Shown here piece by piece: positions 1 through 7,203 of a stretch of DNA of 64,000 bases (within the stretch, counting starts at the first letter, position 1; each line of letters starts with the position of its first letter). Both the position numbers and the translations under genes were made by a program. The DNA is from Fusobacteria bacterium ZRK30. GTDB lineage: Bacteria; Fusobacteriota; Fusobacteriia; Fusobacteriales; Fusobacteriaceae. Location: positions 496,001-560,000 of the forward strand of contig CP102404.1 of the NCBI GenBank assembly GCA_024628785.1. Reading direction: 5' to 3'. The notes under the pieces were generated by a model. It was not told the DNA's origin and ran no database searches. It worked only from the letters and a program-made list of their open reading frames with translations.

Positions 1-752
1 GGATTAAGCCCAATAATTTCCTGTGCAACAGGACTGGAAATTCCAATTGCCATAAGACCGGTAAATGTACCTATAGCGAAACATGTCCATAAAATATAAA
101 ATTTTCTATTAGTCAGGACTTTTTTTAAAGGCAGATCCGAAGAAGTATCTTTATTTCCAACAATATTTTCTTCAACTTCTTCCTCTTTGTTTGGAAATCT
201 TAAAGGAAGTGCAAAAATTAATATTATTACAAAAAAAGCCAGACTTAAGATTTTAAAAGAAGAAAACACTCCAAAATGTTCAATTAGAAGTCTGGATATC
301 GGTGCTGTGACAAAAGGTGATAATCCAAACCCAGAAAGTGTCAGACCTACGGCCATCCCTTTTTTGTTCGGAAACCATTTTGCAGAAACAGCCATAGGGG
401 CACCGTAAACAATACCTACACCTATACCACCAATAATTCCATAAGTTATTGTAAGCATTTCAATGCTGTTTGCTAAACTAGATAAAAACCATCCCAGTGA
501 GACAATTGCTCCACCAAATAAAGTTATATTCCTTGGGCCATATTTTTCAATAAAATTTCCTGCAAGTGGCATTGACAGTGCGTAAAAAATTAAAAATGTC
601 ATATATGGCAGGGAACTCTCTGTAGAACTTATGTTTAAAATTTCTTCCAGAGGTTTTCTGAAAATACTCCAGGAATATACCGACCCCAAACACATATAGA
701 TAATTACCCCTAAAAAAATAAAAATTGTTCTTTGCTTAACCTTTGATATCAT
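1..752 (-). CDS. OFA-family MFS transporter (partial, C-terminus outside window)
   Basis: This is the N-terminal 250 residues of a major facilitator superfamily carrier; the reading frame stays open to the left edge. The start ATG at 752-750 has an AAGGAG site 5-6 bases upstream. Residues 1-200 contain about six hydrophobic helices, and the segment GIGVGIVYGAPMAVSAKWFP is characteristic of the oxalate/formate antiporter (OFA) subfamily, so a small organic anion is the likely substrate; that is inference. It lies directly behind a padR-type gene and an attenuator-like hairpin, so it is probably the target of that regulator. A hydrophilic loop rich in Glu follows helix 6, as is usual for MFS proteins. 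Confidence 0.85.
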   Translation of the reverse strand, partial: MISKVKQRTIFIFLGVIIYMCLGSVYSWSIFRKPLEEILNISSTESSLPYMTFLIFYALSMPLAGNFIEKYGPRNITLFGGAIVSLGWFLSSLANSIEMLTITYGIIGGIGVGIVYGAPMAVSAKWFPNKKGMAVGLTLSGFGLSPFVTAPISRLLIEHFGVFSSFKILSLAFFVIILIFALPLRFPNKEEEVEENIVGNKDTSSDLPLKKVLTNRKFYILWTCFAIGTFTGLMAIGISSPVAQEIIGLN

Positions 753-886
753 ACTTCAACTCCTTGTTTTTCCAAAAAAAGACCAAAAGAGCCCCCTTTG
801 CTTAAAGAGAGCTCTTCTGTCATTTTAAGAAATATTTTTTTTATTAATTTAAGCAGCCTGAGCTGCTTCATCGTCTGTAACTTCAT
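749..886 (-). CDS. Possible 45-residue linker ORF between padR and the MFS gene
   Basis: The ATG at 886-884 follows the padR stop codon by one base, and the GAGGT at the 3' end of padR could serve as ribosome site. The frame ends in TGA that overlaps the ATG of the MFS gene (ATGA). The product is basic and Leu/Lys-rich at the N-terminus, with no recognised domain. Its second half is coded by the attenuator-like hairpin, so its translation could disrupt that hairpin and couple padR to the transporter. It may be only a translational coupler rather than a stable protein. Confidence 0.35.
   Translation of the reverse strand: MKLQTMKQLRLLKLIKKIFLKMTEELSLSKGGSFGLFLEKQGVEV
787..816 (-). terminator. 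Attenuator-like hairpin between padR and the MFS gene
   Basis: On the minus strand AAGAGC-TCTCTTT, loop AAGC, then AAAGGGG-GCTCTT form a 13-bp stem (two G-U pairs), followed by a T-rich run (TTGGTCTTTTTTT). It has the form of an intrinsic terminator. It lies only about 35 bases before the MFS start codon, which leaves no room for a separate promoter, so it should act as a partial terminator or attenuator inside the padR-MFS operon. Confidence 0.6.
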
Positions 887-887
887 T

Positions 888-1199
888 TTATACCTCTTCT
901 AATTCTTTAAAAAGTACCATTGCTTTTTCTTTTGCAATAGTTAAAACATCTATTCCTTCATCAGTGATAAAATAATAATTTCTATTTTTACCATTTGTTA
1001 ATCTTACTTCTTTTTTTAGCAAATTTTCATTTTCCATTTTAGTTAAAAGTGGATAGATAGTGCCGGGACTAATTTGATACCCATAGTTTTTTAATTCTTC
1101 AATCATCCAAAGCCCAAAAAAAGGTTCTTTTTTTGCCTGAATCAATATATGTATCTGCATAAATCCCAGTAAAAGTTTCCTAGGAATTTTATTTTTCAT
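888..1199 (-). CDS. PadR-family transcriptional regulator
   Basis: A 103-residue winged-helix protein of the short PadR type. Residues 8-90 carry the family pattern: a helical start (LLLGFMQIHILIQ), the recognition segment YQISPGTIYPLLTKMENENLL, and the beta-wing KNRNYYFITDEG. PadR proteins usually repress themselves and an adjacent transporter or detoxification gene. Here the OFA transporter follows in the same direction, and an inverted repeat lies just upstream of the start codon. Confidence 0.85.
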   Translation of the reverse strand: MKNKIPRKLLLGFMQIHILIQAKKEPFFGLWMIEELKNYGYQISPGTIYPLLTKMENENLLKKEVRLTNGKNRNYYFITDEGIDVLTIAKEKAMVLFKELEEV

Positions 1200-1215
1200 C
1201 TTGTCACCTCGTTGT

Positions 1216-1236
1216 TATCAAAAATCGATATTGATA
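1216..1236. promoter_or_regulatory. Candidate PadR operator
   Basis: A perfect inverted repeat TATCAA-N9-TTGATA lies 17-37 bases upstream of the padR start. A second related half-site (TTATCATTTATCAA on the minus strand) adjoins it. The size and position match an autoregulatory winged-helix operator; the link to this PadR is inference. Confidence 0.45.
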
Positions 1237-1316
1237 AATGATAATAACATAGATGAGAATAAAAGTCAAGAAAAATGAGTTGTAATGAGAAGCAATGAGA
1301 AGGAAAGACTTTAATT

Positions 1317-1544
1317 TTATTCTTTTTGATAAACCTGCTCCCCGTTTTCATTTTTTTGCAGAACTCTTACACCCTTAGCTTCACCGCTTTCTACTGCATG
1401 GAGAAACATCCTCTCTAAAATTGTGTGTTTCATAATATCTAAACTTTCCCACTCATAGTTTTTAAATAAATCCTGTAATGTAAATTTTTCTTCTGATTTT
1501 AAATGCTTTATCTCTTTTAAAGCTACTGCTAAATATGCTTCCAT
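1317..1544 (-). CDS. Small conserved hypothetical protein, DUF1413-like
   Basis: A 75-residue protein. The frame opens further upstream, but a GGAGG site 8 bases before the ATG at 1544-1542 fixes the start at MEAYLAVALKEIKHL. The segment EEKFTLQDLFKNYEWESL resembles the core of small DUF1413 proteins (F-T-L-x-D-L-F); function is unknown. It is a single gene with its own ribosome site between padR and pirin. The hydrophilic, charged composition suggests a cytoplasmic protein. Confidence 0.65.
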   Translation of the reverse strand: MEAYLAVALKEIKHLKSEEKFTLQDLFKNYEWESLDIMKHTILERMFLHAVESGEAKGVRVLQKNENGEQVYQKE

Positions 1545-1704
1545 GATCTTAACCTCCATCAATAAAAAATATTATTACTCATAAATTATATATTTCCTTG
1601 TTAAATCTGATATCTTCTTTTTACTCCTGAGGAAGTAAAAATCCTTTACTGTTTTTTAGTTTGAGGTGTGTTAAAAAGACCTGGCAAATTCTGTCGAATC
1701 TAAA

Positions 1705-2391
1705 TTATTTATTTGTCTGAAATATTATTATGTGAGCTCTATTATTTACTTTAAGTTGAATGTCCTCCTCCTCAATTTTAAAAGCATCACGGGTTTTAAG
1801 TAGTTCGCCATTTATTTTAGCCTTTCCCTCTATAACTATTCCGTATATCTTTTTACCTTTAGGGATATTATAAAGAGCATCTTTATCAAACTCTCCTACA
1901 AATATATCAGCATCCTGGTTTATCCTTATAAGTGCATCTCCTTTCATTCCAGATACCAGGTGTAAAAAATTATTTTTTCTCTTCTCCACACCATATTCAT
2001 AGTCACCGTATTTAGGTTCATATCCTTTTTTATCTGGTGTGATCCATATCTGTAGGAGTCTCAATTCCTTATCTCCATAATTATGCTCCGAATGATATAC
2101 CCCTGTCCCTGCACTCATATATTGGATAAAGCCTTCACCGATACTTCTTTTATTTTCCATACTGTCTCCGTGGGTAAGTTCTCCCTCTATAATATAAGTG
2201 ATTATTTCCATATCCCTGTGTGGATGGGTTTCAAATCCCATTCCACTTTTTATAATATCATCATTAATTACCCTTATATCTCCAAAATTCATATTGTCAG
2301 GATCATAGTAATCTGCAAAGGAAAAATGATGATAAGTATCCAGCCATCCATAGTTATCATGGTATATATCTTTTCTATCTATCTTTAACAT
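1705..2391 (-). CDS. Pirin family protein
   Basis: A 228-residue bicupin of the pirin/YhhW family. The N-terminal cupin has the metal-binding pattern: HPHRDMEIITYIIEGELTHGD near residues 57-78 and YHSEHN near residue 100. The C-terminal half is a degenerate second cupin. Bacterial pirins can show quercetin 2,3-dioxygenase activity or bind metabolic enzymes; the role here cannot be told from sequence. It starts with MLKIDRKDIY behind a GGAGG-type site and appears monocistronic. Confidence 0.85.
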   Translation of the reverse strand: MLKIDRKDIYHDNYGWLDTYHHFSFADYYDPDNMNFGDIRVINDDIIKSGMGFETHPHRDMEIITYIIEGELTHGDSMENKRSIGEGFIQYMSAGTGVYHSEHNYGDKELRLLQIWITPDKKGYEPKYGDYEYGVEKRKNNFLHLVSGMKGDALIRINQDADIFVGEFDKDALYNIPKGKKIYGIVIEGKAKINGELLKTRDAFKIEEEDIQLKVNNRAHIIIFQTNK

Positions 2392-2508
2392 TTAAACCCT
2401 CCTCTATATTTTTTAAGTTTTAATTATATACGCATTAATTTAAAAATTTCTTCTAAGTGATAGTAGACTTAAATTTTTTTTAGATTAAAGGCAGTAGAAT
2501 ATAAAAAA

Positions 2509-2531
2509 GATCCGGCAAAATAGCCGGATCT
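2509..2531 (-). terminator. Intrinsic terminator of the GNAT gene
   Basis: AGATCCGGC and GCCGGATCT form a 9-bp stem with a 5-base loop, followed in the minus direction by a T-rich run. It lies 12 bases past the stop codon of the acetyltransferase gene. Confidence 0.8.
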
Positions 2532-2542
2532 GAATTTTTTAC

Positions 2543-2971
2543 TTATTTGTTCCACTCCATCAATAACTCAATTTCATTTGTATTTTCATCTAAATTTTCA
2601 GACAAAGCCTGAAAACCATGTTTTTTATAAAAATTAATACTCTTAGAATTTTTTTTATAGACTGCGAGCTGAATAGTATCTTTTTTCTCTTTGATAAAAT
2701 TTAATAGCTTTGTACCTATACCATATCCCTGCATCTTGGTCTGTATAAAAATTGCAGCAAGGTAGTTGTCCACTGTACTTATGAAACCGATAATATCTTC
2801 CTCTTCAACTGCCAAATATGTTTCTGAATCCGGCAGATATACTGTGGCCATAGCTTCCATATTAGCCTTCCAATAATCCGGGGAAATAAAATTATGTGCT
2901 TGAATACACGTTTCATACCAAAGTTCCACAACTTCTGGTATATCATCGTTCTCTAGTTTTCTGATTTTCAT
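2543..2971 (-). CDS. GNAT-family N-acetyltransferase
   Basis: A 142-residue single-domain GNAT protein. The acetyl-CoA pyrophosphate-binding loop (motif A, Q-x-x-G-x-G) is seen as MQGYGIGTKLL near residue 80, and SINFYKKHGF near residue 110 is the usual motif B. It resembles small YiaC-type acetyltransferases, but the acceptor is unknown. The gene sits 29 bases downstream of rsgA in the same direction and may be co-transcribed with it. Confidence 0.85.
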   Translation of the reverse strand: MKIRKLENDDIPEVVELWYETCIQAHNFISPDYWKANMEAMATVYLPDSETYLAVEEEDIIGFISTVDNYLAAIFIQTKMQGYGIGTKLLNFIKEKKDTIQLAVYKKNSKSINFYKKHGFQALSENLDENTNEIELLMEWNK

Positions 2972-3000
2972 ATAAACAATCTCCTTATACAGATATAGAT

Positions 3001-3963
3001 TTATCTATTTTTCATTTTTTTTCTTTTATCCAGTGAACCCATCATATTTTTTATCTTCTCTTTCTCAGCAAATTTATGACCATGATTTATCTTATTTTCC
3101 ATATTTTTTATCTCTCTTTTTAATTTTAAATAACTGGTTAATCTTTCTTCCTTTAGATCCCCGGTTTCTATAGCTTTCTTTACTGCACATCCAGGTTCAT
3201 TCCCATGGGTACAGTTAGAAAATTTGCACTGGCTGAGTAGCCCTTCTATATCTTCAAAGGAACTGCTGGTATCACCGCTCCACATCTGGATCTCTCTCAT
3301 ACCGGGAGTATCTATAATATATCCATCTTCTACTCTGAACATCTCCCTCCTTGTGGTAGTGTGCTTACCCTTGTCGTCGATAGTTCTTATTTCCTTGGTT
3401 TTTATTATCTCATTTCCAAGGAGTTTATTGATAAGAGTTGATTTTCCTACTCCAGAAGACCCGATAAGACCTATTGTTTTTTCATCATTTAAATAACCTC
3501 TGATTTCATCTATCCCTCTGTCTTCATATGAAGATATTACGTGGATAGGGATTCCAAAAGCTATCTCCTCTAAACTGGTAACTTTTTCTTCTACTTCATC
3601 ATCTAAATCTGCTTTGGTCAATATAAAGCAAGGGGTTGCTCCTGATTCATATACCATTGTCAGATATCTTTCCAGCCTGGCCAGGTTAAAATCTTTATTT
3701 AAAGAAGTAACTATAAAGATAAAGTCTACATTACTTACTATGGGTTGTTCTTTTATCTCTTTTCCTGCTGCTTTCCTGGATAGGATAGTTTTTCTGGGAT
3801 AGATTTCAATTATCTGCCCCTCATGGCTAATTTCTACATAGTCACCAACTACTGGGAAGTCACTACCCTTTATCATGTTTCCTGTTATTGGTGCATTGAT
3901 CTCTTTATCTTCTATTGAGACCCTGTATAAATTTTTAAATACTGATATAATTCTGCCTTTCAT
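3001..3963 (-). CDS. rsgA: Ribosome small subunit-dependent GTPase RsgA
   Basis: A 320-residue circularly permuted GTPase that acts late in 30S subunit maturation. The order seen is an N-terminal OB-fold (about 1-75), G4 motif TKAD near 115, Walker A GSSGVGKSTLIN near 168, G3 DTPG near 220, then the zinc knuckle C-x5-C-x-H-x5-C (CKFSNCTHGNEPGC). Length and order match the family. A GGAGG site precedes the ATG. An 11-codon reading frame and a hairpin lie between the probable promoter and the start (see separate entries). Confidence 0.96.
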   Translation of the reverse strand: MKGRIISVFKNLYRVSIEDKEINAPITGNMIKGSDFPVVGDYVEISHEGQIIEIYPRKTILSRKAAGKEIKEQPIVSNVDFIFIVTSLNKDFNLARLERYLTMVYESGATPCFILTKADLDDEVEEKVTSLEEIAFGIPIHVISSYEDRGIDEIRGYLNDEKTIGLIGSSGVGKSTLINKLLGNEIIKTKEIRTIDDKGKHTTTRREMFRVEDGYIIDTPGMREIQMWSGDTSSSFEDIEGLLSQCKFSNCTHGNEPGCAVKKAIETGDLKEERLTSYLKLKREIKNMENKINHGHKFAEKEKIKNMMGSLDKRKKMKNR

Positions 3964-3996
3964 TTTTTCCTCCTAATTATCATGAAAATTATTAAC

Positions 3997-4026
3997 GGAG
4001 GACCTTTTTTAGTTTAGGTTTCCTCC
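3997..4026 (-). promoter_or_regulatory. Leader hairpin upstream of rsgA
   Basis: On the minus strand GGAGGAAACC pairs with GGTCCTCC around a 12-base A-rich loop. The hairpin begins inside the 11-codon leader frame and ends about 33 bases before the rsgA start. Translation of the leader would open the 5' arm, so the pair has the layout of a translation-responsive leader. Confidence 0.4.
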
Positions 4027-4044
4027 AAAATTTGCTACTATCAT
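4009..4044 (-). CDS. 11-codon leader peptide upstream of rsgA
   Basis: ATG at 4044-4042 has an AAGGAG site 6-7 bases upstream and encodes MIVANFGGNLN before TAA. It is too short for a domain. The well-spaced ribosome site and the overlap with the hairpin suggest a regulatory leader rather than a functional peptide. Not recognised as a known family. Confidence 0.4.
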   Translation of the reverse strand: MIVANFGGNLN

Positions 4045-4131
4045 AATTCATCTCCTTTTATTTTTATTGTATAACTAATTTATTATAACCTAAGTTTGTA
4101 ATATTTCATATAAAAAAAAGAAAAAAGTAAT

Positions 4132-4150
4132 GTGACGCTGGATCCAGGCA
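4132..4150 (-). repeat. Dispersed intergenic repeat, copy 1
   Basis: The minus strand reads TGCCTGGATCCAGCGTCAC, matching the core of the repeats at 6680-6706 and 29628-29654 with a four-base gap. It lies between rsgA and lgt, in a 222-base stretch that otherwise holds only the lgt terminator. Confidence 0.5.
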
Positions 4151-4223
4151 AGAAAAATTTAGATTTTAAATTTTTAGATACTTTGGTGAGACCCCCTTGC
4201 GAGTATAATTTCCTATATAATAA

Positions 4224-4261
4224 AAATAAGTAAAACCAAGGATTCTTGATTTTACTTATTT
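4224..4261 (-). terminator. Intrinsic terminator of lgt
   Basis: A 12-bp stem (AAATAAGTAAAA with TTTTACTTATTT) extends through a CC/GA mismatch into AAG-GATT-CTT. It lies 6 bases past the lgt stop codon. The A/T-rich arms could work in both directions. Confidence 0.7.
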
Positions 4262-4266
4262 AAAAA

Positions 4267-5142
4267 TTATTTGTTAGAGACTACTTTTTTCCTGTTAAAG
4301 TATTTGATCATGAGTACTGACCAGATAACTAAAATTACACTGATAACATGGGGAGCACGGAACCCGTAAAACATCAGATCTTCACTTCTAAAGAAACTGA
4401 CGAAAGTTCTGATAAGGCTGTACTCTATTATATAGATAAACCAGACTGTTCCAGCTTTATAATTTTTATGTTTGAAAAAAAACCAAATAGACAAAAAAGC
4501 TATAAAGTTTAATATCAGTTCATATAACATAGCCGGATGTAAAGCTAACCCTGGAAACTCTGTTCCTGCCGGAGATGGATCTGGGAATACAATTCCCCAA
4601 GGAACTAATTCCTTGAACTTCATCTGGGCAGTTAAACTCAAAGAATTGTAGGTATCGAACCACTCTACAAATTTTGGTTTAATAGAAAATATAACACTGA
4701 ACGGGGTAAATGTAGGAACACCATGAACTTCTCCATTCATAAAATTACCTATTCTCCCAATGGCCTGACCTAAGATAAATGGTGCAGCAGCAATATCTCC
4801 TAAACTCCACATAGATATCTTATGCTTCTTAGCAAAGAAATATGTACCGACTATTCCTCCTAAAATTCCTCCATGGATGGCCATTCCGCCCTTCCAGACT
4901 GCCAATATATCTCCCGGATGACTGAAGTAGTAGGTAGGATTAAACAACACATAATAAAGTCTCCCTCCCAATAAACCAGAGATCATAGCTATAAAGGCAA
5001 AATTTTCCATGAGGGCAGGGTTAAACCCCTTTCTCTTTCCTTCTATCTTAACCAGTTCAATTCCTAATAAAAATGCAATGGCATACATAAGACCGTAGTA
5101 ATGTACTTCAAAACTTCCAATGGTAAAAAACACCGGATCCAT
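4267..5142 (-). CDS. lgt: Prolipoprotein diacylglyceryl transferase
   Basis: A 291-residue integral membrane enzyme that transfers diacylglycerol from phosphatidylglycerol to the lipobox cysteine of prolipoproteins. The start at 5142-5140 (MDPVFFTIGSFEVHYYGLMY) is chosen because AGGAGG lies 7 bases before it; the nine codons upstream are probably not translated. Seven hydrophobic segments, the HGGILGG loop near residue 95 and the family signature GRIGNFMNGEVHG near 132 are visible. At least two lipoproteins it would modify are encoded in this window (17.5 and 42.5 kb). Confidence 0.96.
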   Translation of the reverse strand: MDPVFFTIGSFEVHYYGLMYAIAFLLGIELVKIEGKRKGFNPALMENFAFIAMISGLLGGRLYYVLFNPTYYFSHPGDILAVWKGGMAIHGGILGGIVGTYFFAKKHKISMWSLGDIAAAPFILGQAIGRIGNFMNGEVHGVPTFTPFSVIFSIKPKFVEWFDTYNSLSLTAQMKFKELVPWGIVFPDPSPAGTEFPGLALHPAMLYELILNFIAFLSIWFFFKHKNYKAGTVWFIYIIEYSLIRTFVSFFRSEDLMFYGFRAPHVISVILVIWSVLMIKYFNRKKVVSNK

Positions 5143-5364
5143 AAAATAACCTCCTAAAATTATTGACATCTTTAGAATTATACCATAAACTTGAATTAGA
5201 ATAGAAAATTATAAATATATTATTTTTTTCACTTGTTTGGAAGTAGAATATTTGTTATTATATAACAAGGTTAAAATTATAATTGTTCAAATTTAAAGGA
5301 AGAAATTACTTAAAAAGATAAATATAATGAACGTTTAGATTAAAATTATTGAGGAGGAGTTAGA

Positions 5365-6585
5365 ATGCATAACATTGAAAAAATAAGTGAAGATATTTTT
5401 TGGGTAGGGGTAAACGATAGAAAAACTCAAAGATTTGAGAACTATCTACCATTAGATAAGGGAGTTTCTTATAACTCATACCTTATTTTGGATGAAAAGG
5501 TGGCACTTATCGATACAGTAGAGATTGGAACCAGTGAAAACTTTATAGAGAAAATAGAGGGTGTATTACAAGGGAGAAAGATAGATTATTTAATAATAAA
5601 CCATATGGAACCAGACCATGCAGGAGCTATAAAGGATGTAATCAGACTATATCCTGATATTACTCTAGTAGGAAATGTAAAGACTTTTCCAATGTTAGAT
5701 GCATTTTATGACTGCTCAAAGGAACGTTGTGAAAAGAACAGATTGGTAGTTAAGGAAGGGGATACCTTAGAATTAGGTAAACATACCCTTACATTTGCTA
5801 TGGTACCGATGGTACATTGGCCGGAATCTATGGTTTCATTTGAATCTACTACAGGAACATTATTTTCAAATGATGCATTTGGAAGTTTTGGTTCATTAGA
5901 CGGTGGGATCTTTGATGACCAGTTAAACCTTAGTTTCTATGAGGATGAGATGAGAAGATATTATTCAAATATCGTAGGTAAGTATGGAGCTCCTACACAG
6001 GCTGCTATAAAAAAATTAGGAGGATTGGATATCAAGTGTATCGCTCCTTGTCACGGTCCGGTGTGGAGATCAGATATACCTAGAGTATTAGGTCACTACG
6101 ATGCATGGTCTAAGATGGAACCTGAAGCAGAAGGAGTAGTAATAGTTTATGGTTCAATGTATGGAAATACAGAAAAGATGGCAAATGCAATTGCAAGACA
6201 GCTGTCTAAAGAGGGAATCATCGATATAAAGTTATATGATGCATCTAAAACAGATCACTCATATATAATCAGTGATATATGGAAATATCAAGGATTAATT
6301 ATAGGATCTTGTTCACATAACAATGCAGTTTATCCAAAAGTTCAACCACTTTTATCTAAACTGCAAAACTACGGATTAAAAAACAGATATTTAGGTATCT
6401 TTGGAAATATGATGTGGAGTGGAGGAGGAGTAAAAGGAATACAAGCTTTTGCTGACTCACTTAGAGGAATAGAGGTTGTAGGAGAATCTGTAGAAGTAAA
6501 AGGAACTCCAAGATCGGAAGATTATACAAAGTTAGAAGCTATTGCAACTGCTATGGCAGATAAGTTAAAAGAAGCAAGAAAATAA
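5365..6585 (+). CDS. fprA: Flavodiiron protein (A-type, FprA)
   Basis: A 406-residue cytoplasmic enzyme that reduces O2 and/or NO to protect anaerobes. The N-terminal beta-lactamase-like domain has the di-iron ligand pattern H80-x-E82-x-D84-H85 (NHMEPDHAG), His151 (MVHWPES) and Asp170 (FSNDAFG), with a further His in CIAPCHGPVW. The C-terminal flavodoxin-like domain starts near 255 with the FMN loop YGSMYGNTEKMA. No rubredoxin domain is fused, so an external rubredoxin or NADH donor is expected. GAGGAGG precedes the ATG; monocistronic with its own terminator. Confidence 0.95.
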   Translation: MHNIEKISEDIFWVGVNDRKTQRFENYLPLDKGVSYNSYLILDEKVALIDTVEIGTSENFIEKIEGVLQGRKIDYLIINHMEPDHAGAIKDVIRLYPDITLVGNVKTFPMLDAFYDCSKERCEKNRLVVKEGDTLELGKHTLTFAMVPMVHWPESMVSFESTTGTLFSNDAFGSFGSLDGGIFDDQLNLSFYEDEMRRYYSNIVGKYGAPTQAAIKKLGGLDIKCIAPCHGPVWRSDIPRVLGHYDAWSKMEPEAEGVVIVYGSMYGNTEKMANAIARQLSKEGIIDIKLYDASKTDHSYIISDIWKYQGLIIGSCSHNNAVYPKVQPLLSKLQNYGLKNRYLGIFGNMMWSGGGVKGIQAFADSLRGIEVVGESVEVKGTPRSEDYTKLEAIATAMADKLKEARK

Positions 6586-6599
6586 AATTATTTATATAA

Positions 6600-6640
6600 A
6601 AAAAGCTAGAGTGAACATAATGTTCTCTCTAGCTTTTTTA
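6600..6640 (+). terminator. Terminator of the flavodiiron gene
   Basis: AAAAGCTAGAG pairs with CTCTAGCTTTT, and the inner GAAC and GTTC extend the stem; a T6 run follows. It is the last clearly host-type feature before the accessory element. Confidence 0.85.
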
Positions 6641-6679
6641 TGTTTAAGAAATTATCGTTAAAAATTATAAAATTCTAGA

Positions 6680-6706
6680 TTATGCCTATCTGGATGCAGC
6701 GTCACG
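6680..6706 (+). repeat. Dispersed intergenic repeat, copy 2
   Basis: This 27-base stretch matches 29628-29654 in 23 positions, and weaker similarity continues about 30 bases further left (TTAAAA, TATAAAA and CTAG blocks). Its 3' end (GCAGCGTCACG, 6696-6706) is also the outer arm of the left inverted repeat of the accessory element. Confidence 0.5.
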
Positions 6707-6732
6707 AAGATATAGTAGAATTTTAGTGTCAA
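6696..6732 (+). repeat. Left terminal inverted repeat of the element
   Basis: Two blocks, GCAGCGTCACG and TTTAGTGTCAA, are separated by 15 bases. The complement of 15384-15420 has GCAGCGTGACG, 15 bases, and TTTAGTGTCAA: 21 of 22 block positions match with identical spacing. The equal spacing makes chance unlikely. No target duplication is visible outside. Confidence 0.55.
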
Positions 6733-6746
6733 GGAATTGACATTAA
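6723..6746 (+). promoter_or_regulatory. 10-bp hairpin at the left end of the element
   Basis: TTAGTGTCAA, loop GGAA, then TTGACATTAA: ten pairs with one G-T. A T9 run follows 11 bases later. It includes the inner arm of the left inverted repeat. It could be a terminator, a Rep- or transposase-binding site, or part of a replication origin. Confidence 0.45.
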
Positions 6747-6839
6747 GATTTTACTATTTTTTTTTATGAATTTATAGTAAATATTTGTGGGATAGTTACT
6801 CACCATCTTCTTAATTAAAATATTTTGGAGGTGTTTGAT

Positions 6840-6995
6840 ATGAAATATAAATCTAAAATTGTGTATTCTGAGGAACATTTAAAAGAAGAAATGGAAAAAT
6901 GTGAAAAACTTGGTCTTACTTTTTTGATTTTTAAAGGGATTGGAGCGGGAAAAGGAGCTTATAAAATAACAACTTCTGAATTTAGGGAAGATTAA
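6840..6995 (+). CDS. Small element protein, 51 residues
   Basis: ATG at 6840 lies 8 bases after GGAGGTG and encodes a 51-residue soluble protein with a charged N-terminal helix (EEHLKEEMEKCEKLG) followed by a beta-prone segment TFLIFKGIGAGKGAYKITT. No family recognised. As first gene of the element, ahead of the hairpin region and Rep, it might be a regulator of replication or an early protein. That is a guess from position only. Confidence 0.6.
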   Translation: MKYKSKIVYSEEHLKEEMEKCEKLGLTFLIFKGIGAGKGAYKITTSEFRED

Positions 6996-7033
6996 AGTAG
7001 TTTGGGGAATTATAAAAGTTATGAGAGGAACTC

Positions 7034-7133
7034 AAGGCAGCACTCATTAAAAAAGCTGTCTTCGTAATATTAAATTTTTAAAGGTTTGGAAAATAGTAAT
7101 TTCCCACCTTTTTTTTTAACCTCGAAAGAGGTT
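7034..7133 (+). promoter_or_regulatory. Three-hairpin intergenic region upstream of rep (origin candidate)
   Basis: Three consecutive hairpins fill this gap. (1) 7034-7062: AAGGCAGC with GCTGTCTT. (2) 7080-7111: AAAGGTTTGGAAA with TTTCCCACCTTT, followed by a T run, which is a plausible terminator. (3) 7118-7133: AACCTC-GAAA-GAGGTT. Stacked hairpins next to an HUH Rep gene are the usual place for a double-strand origin or packaging signal in ssDNA phages. The nick site cannot be identified by eye. Confidence 0.45.
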
Positions 7134-7203
7134 TAAAGGCTTTCCTTGTCTCAACGTATTAATTCAGAGAAAGTCTTATTTAATAATAAAAAAGGGTGAT
7201 TCT

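Noticed and set aside
187-408. Rightward frame of 73 codons at the left edge
   Set aside because: It lies wholly opposite the OFA-family MFS gene, which has a proper start, ribosome site and family motifs.
853-868. AGCAGC-CTGA-GCTGCT hairpin as padR terminator
   Set aside because: The stem is only 6 bp and no T-run follows in the padR direction; the hairpin at 787-816 is the better signal.
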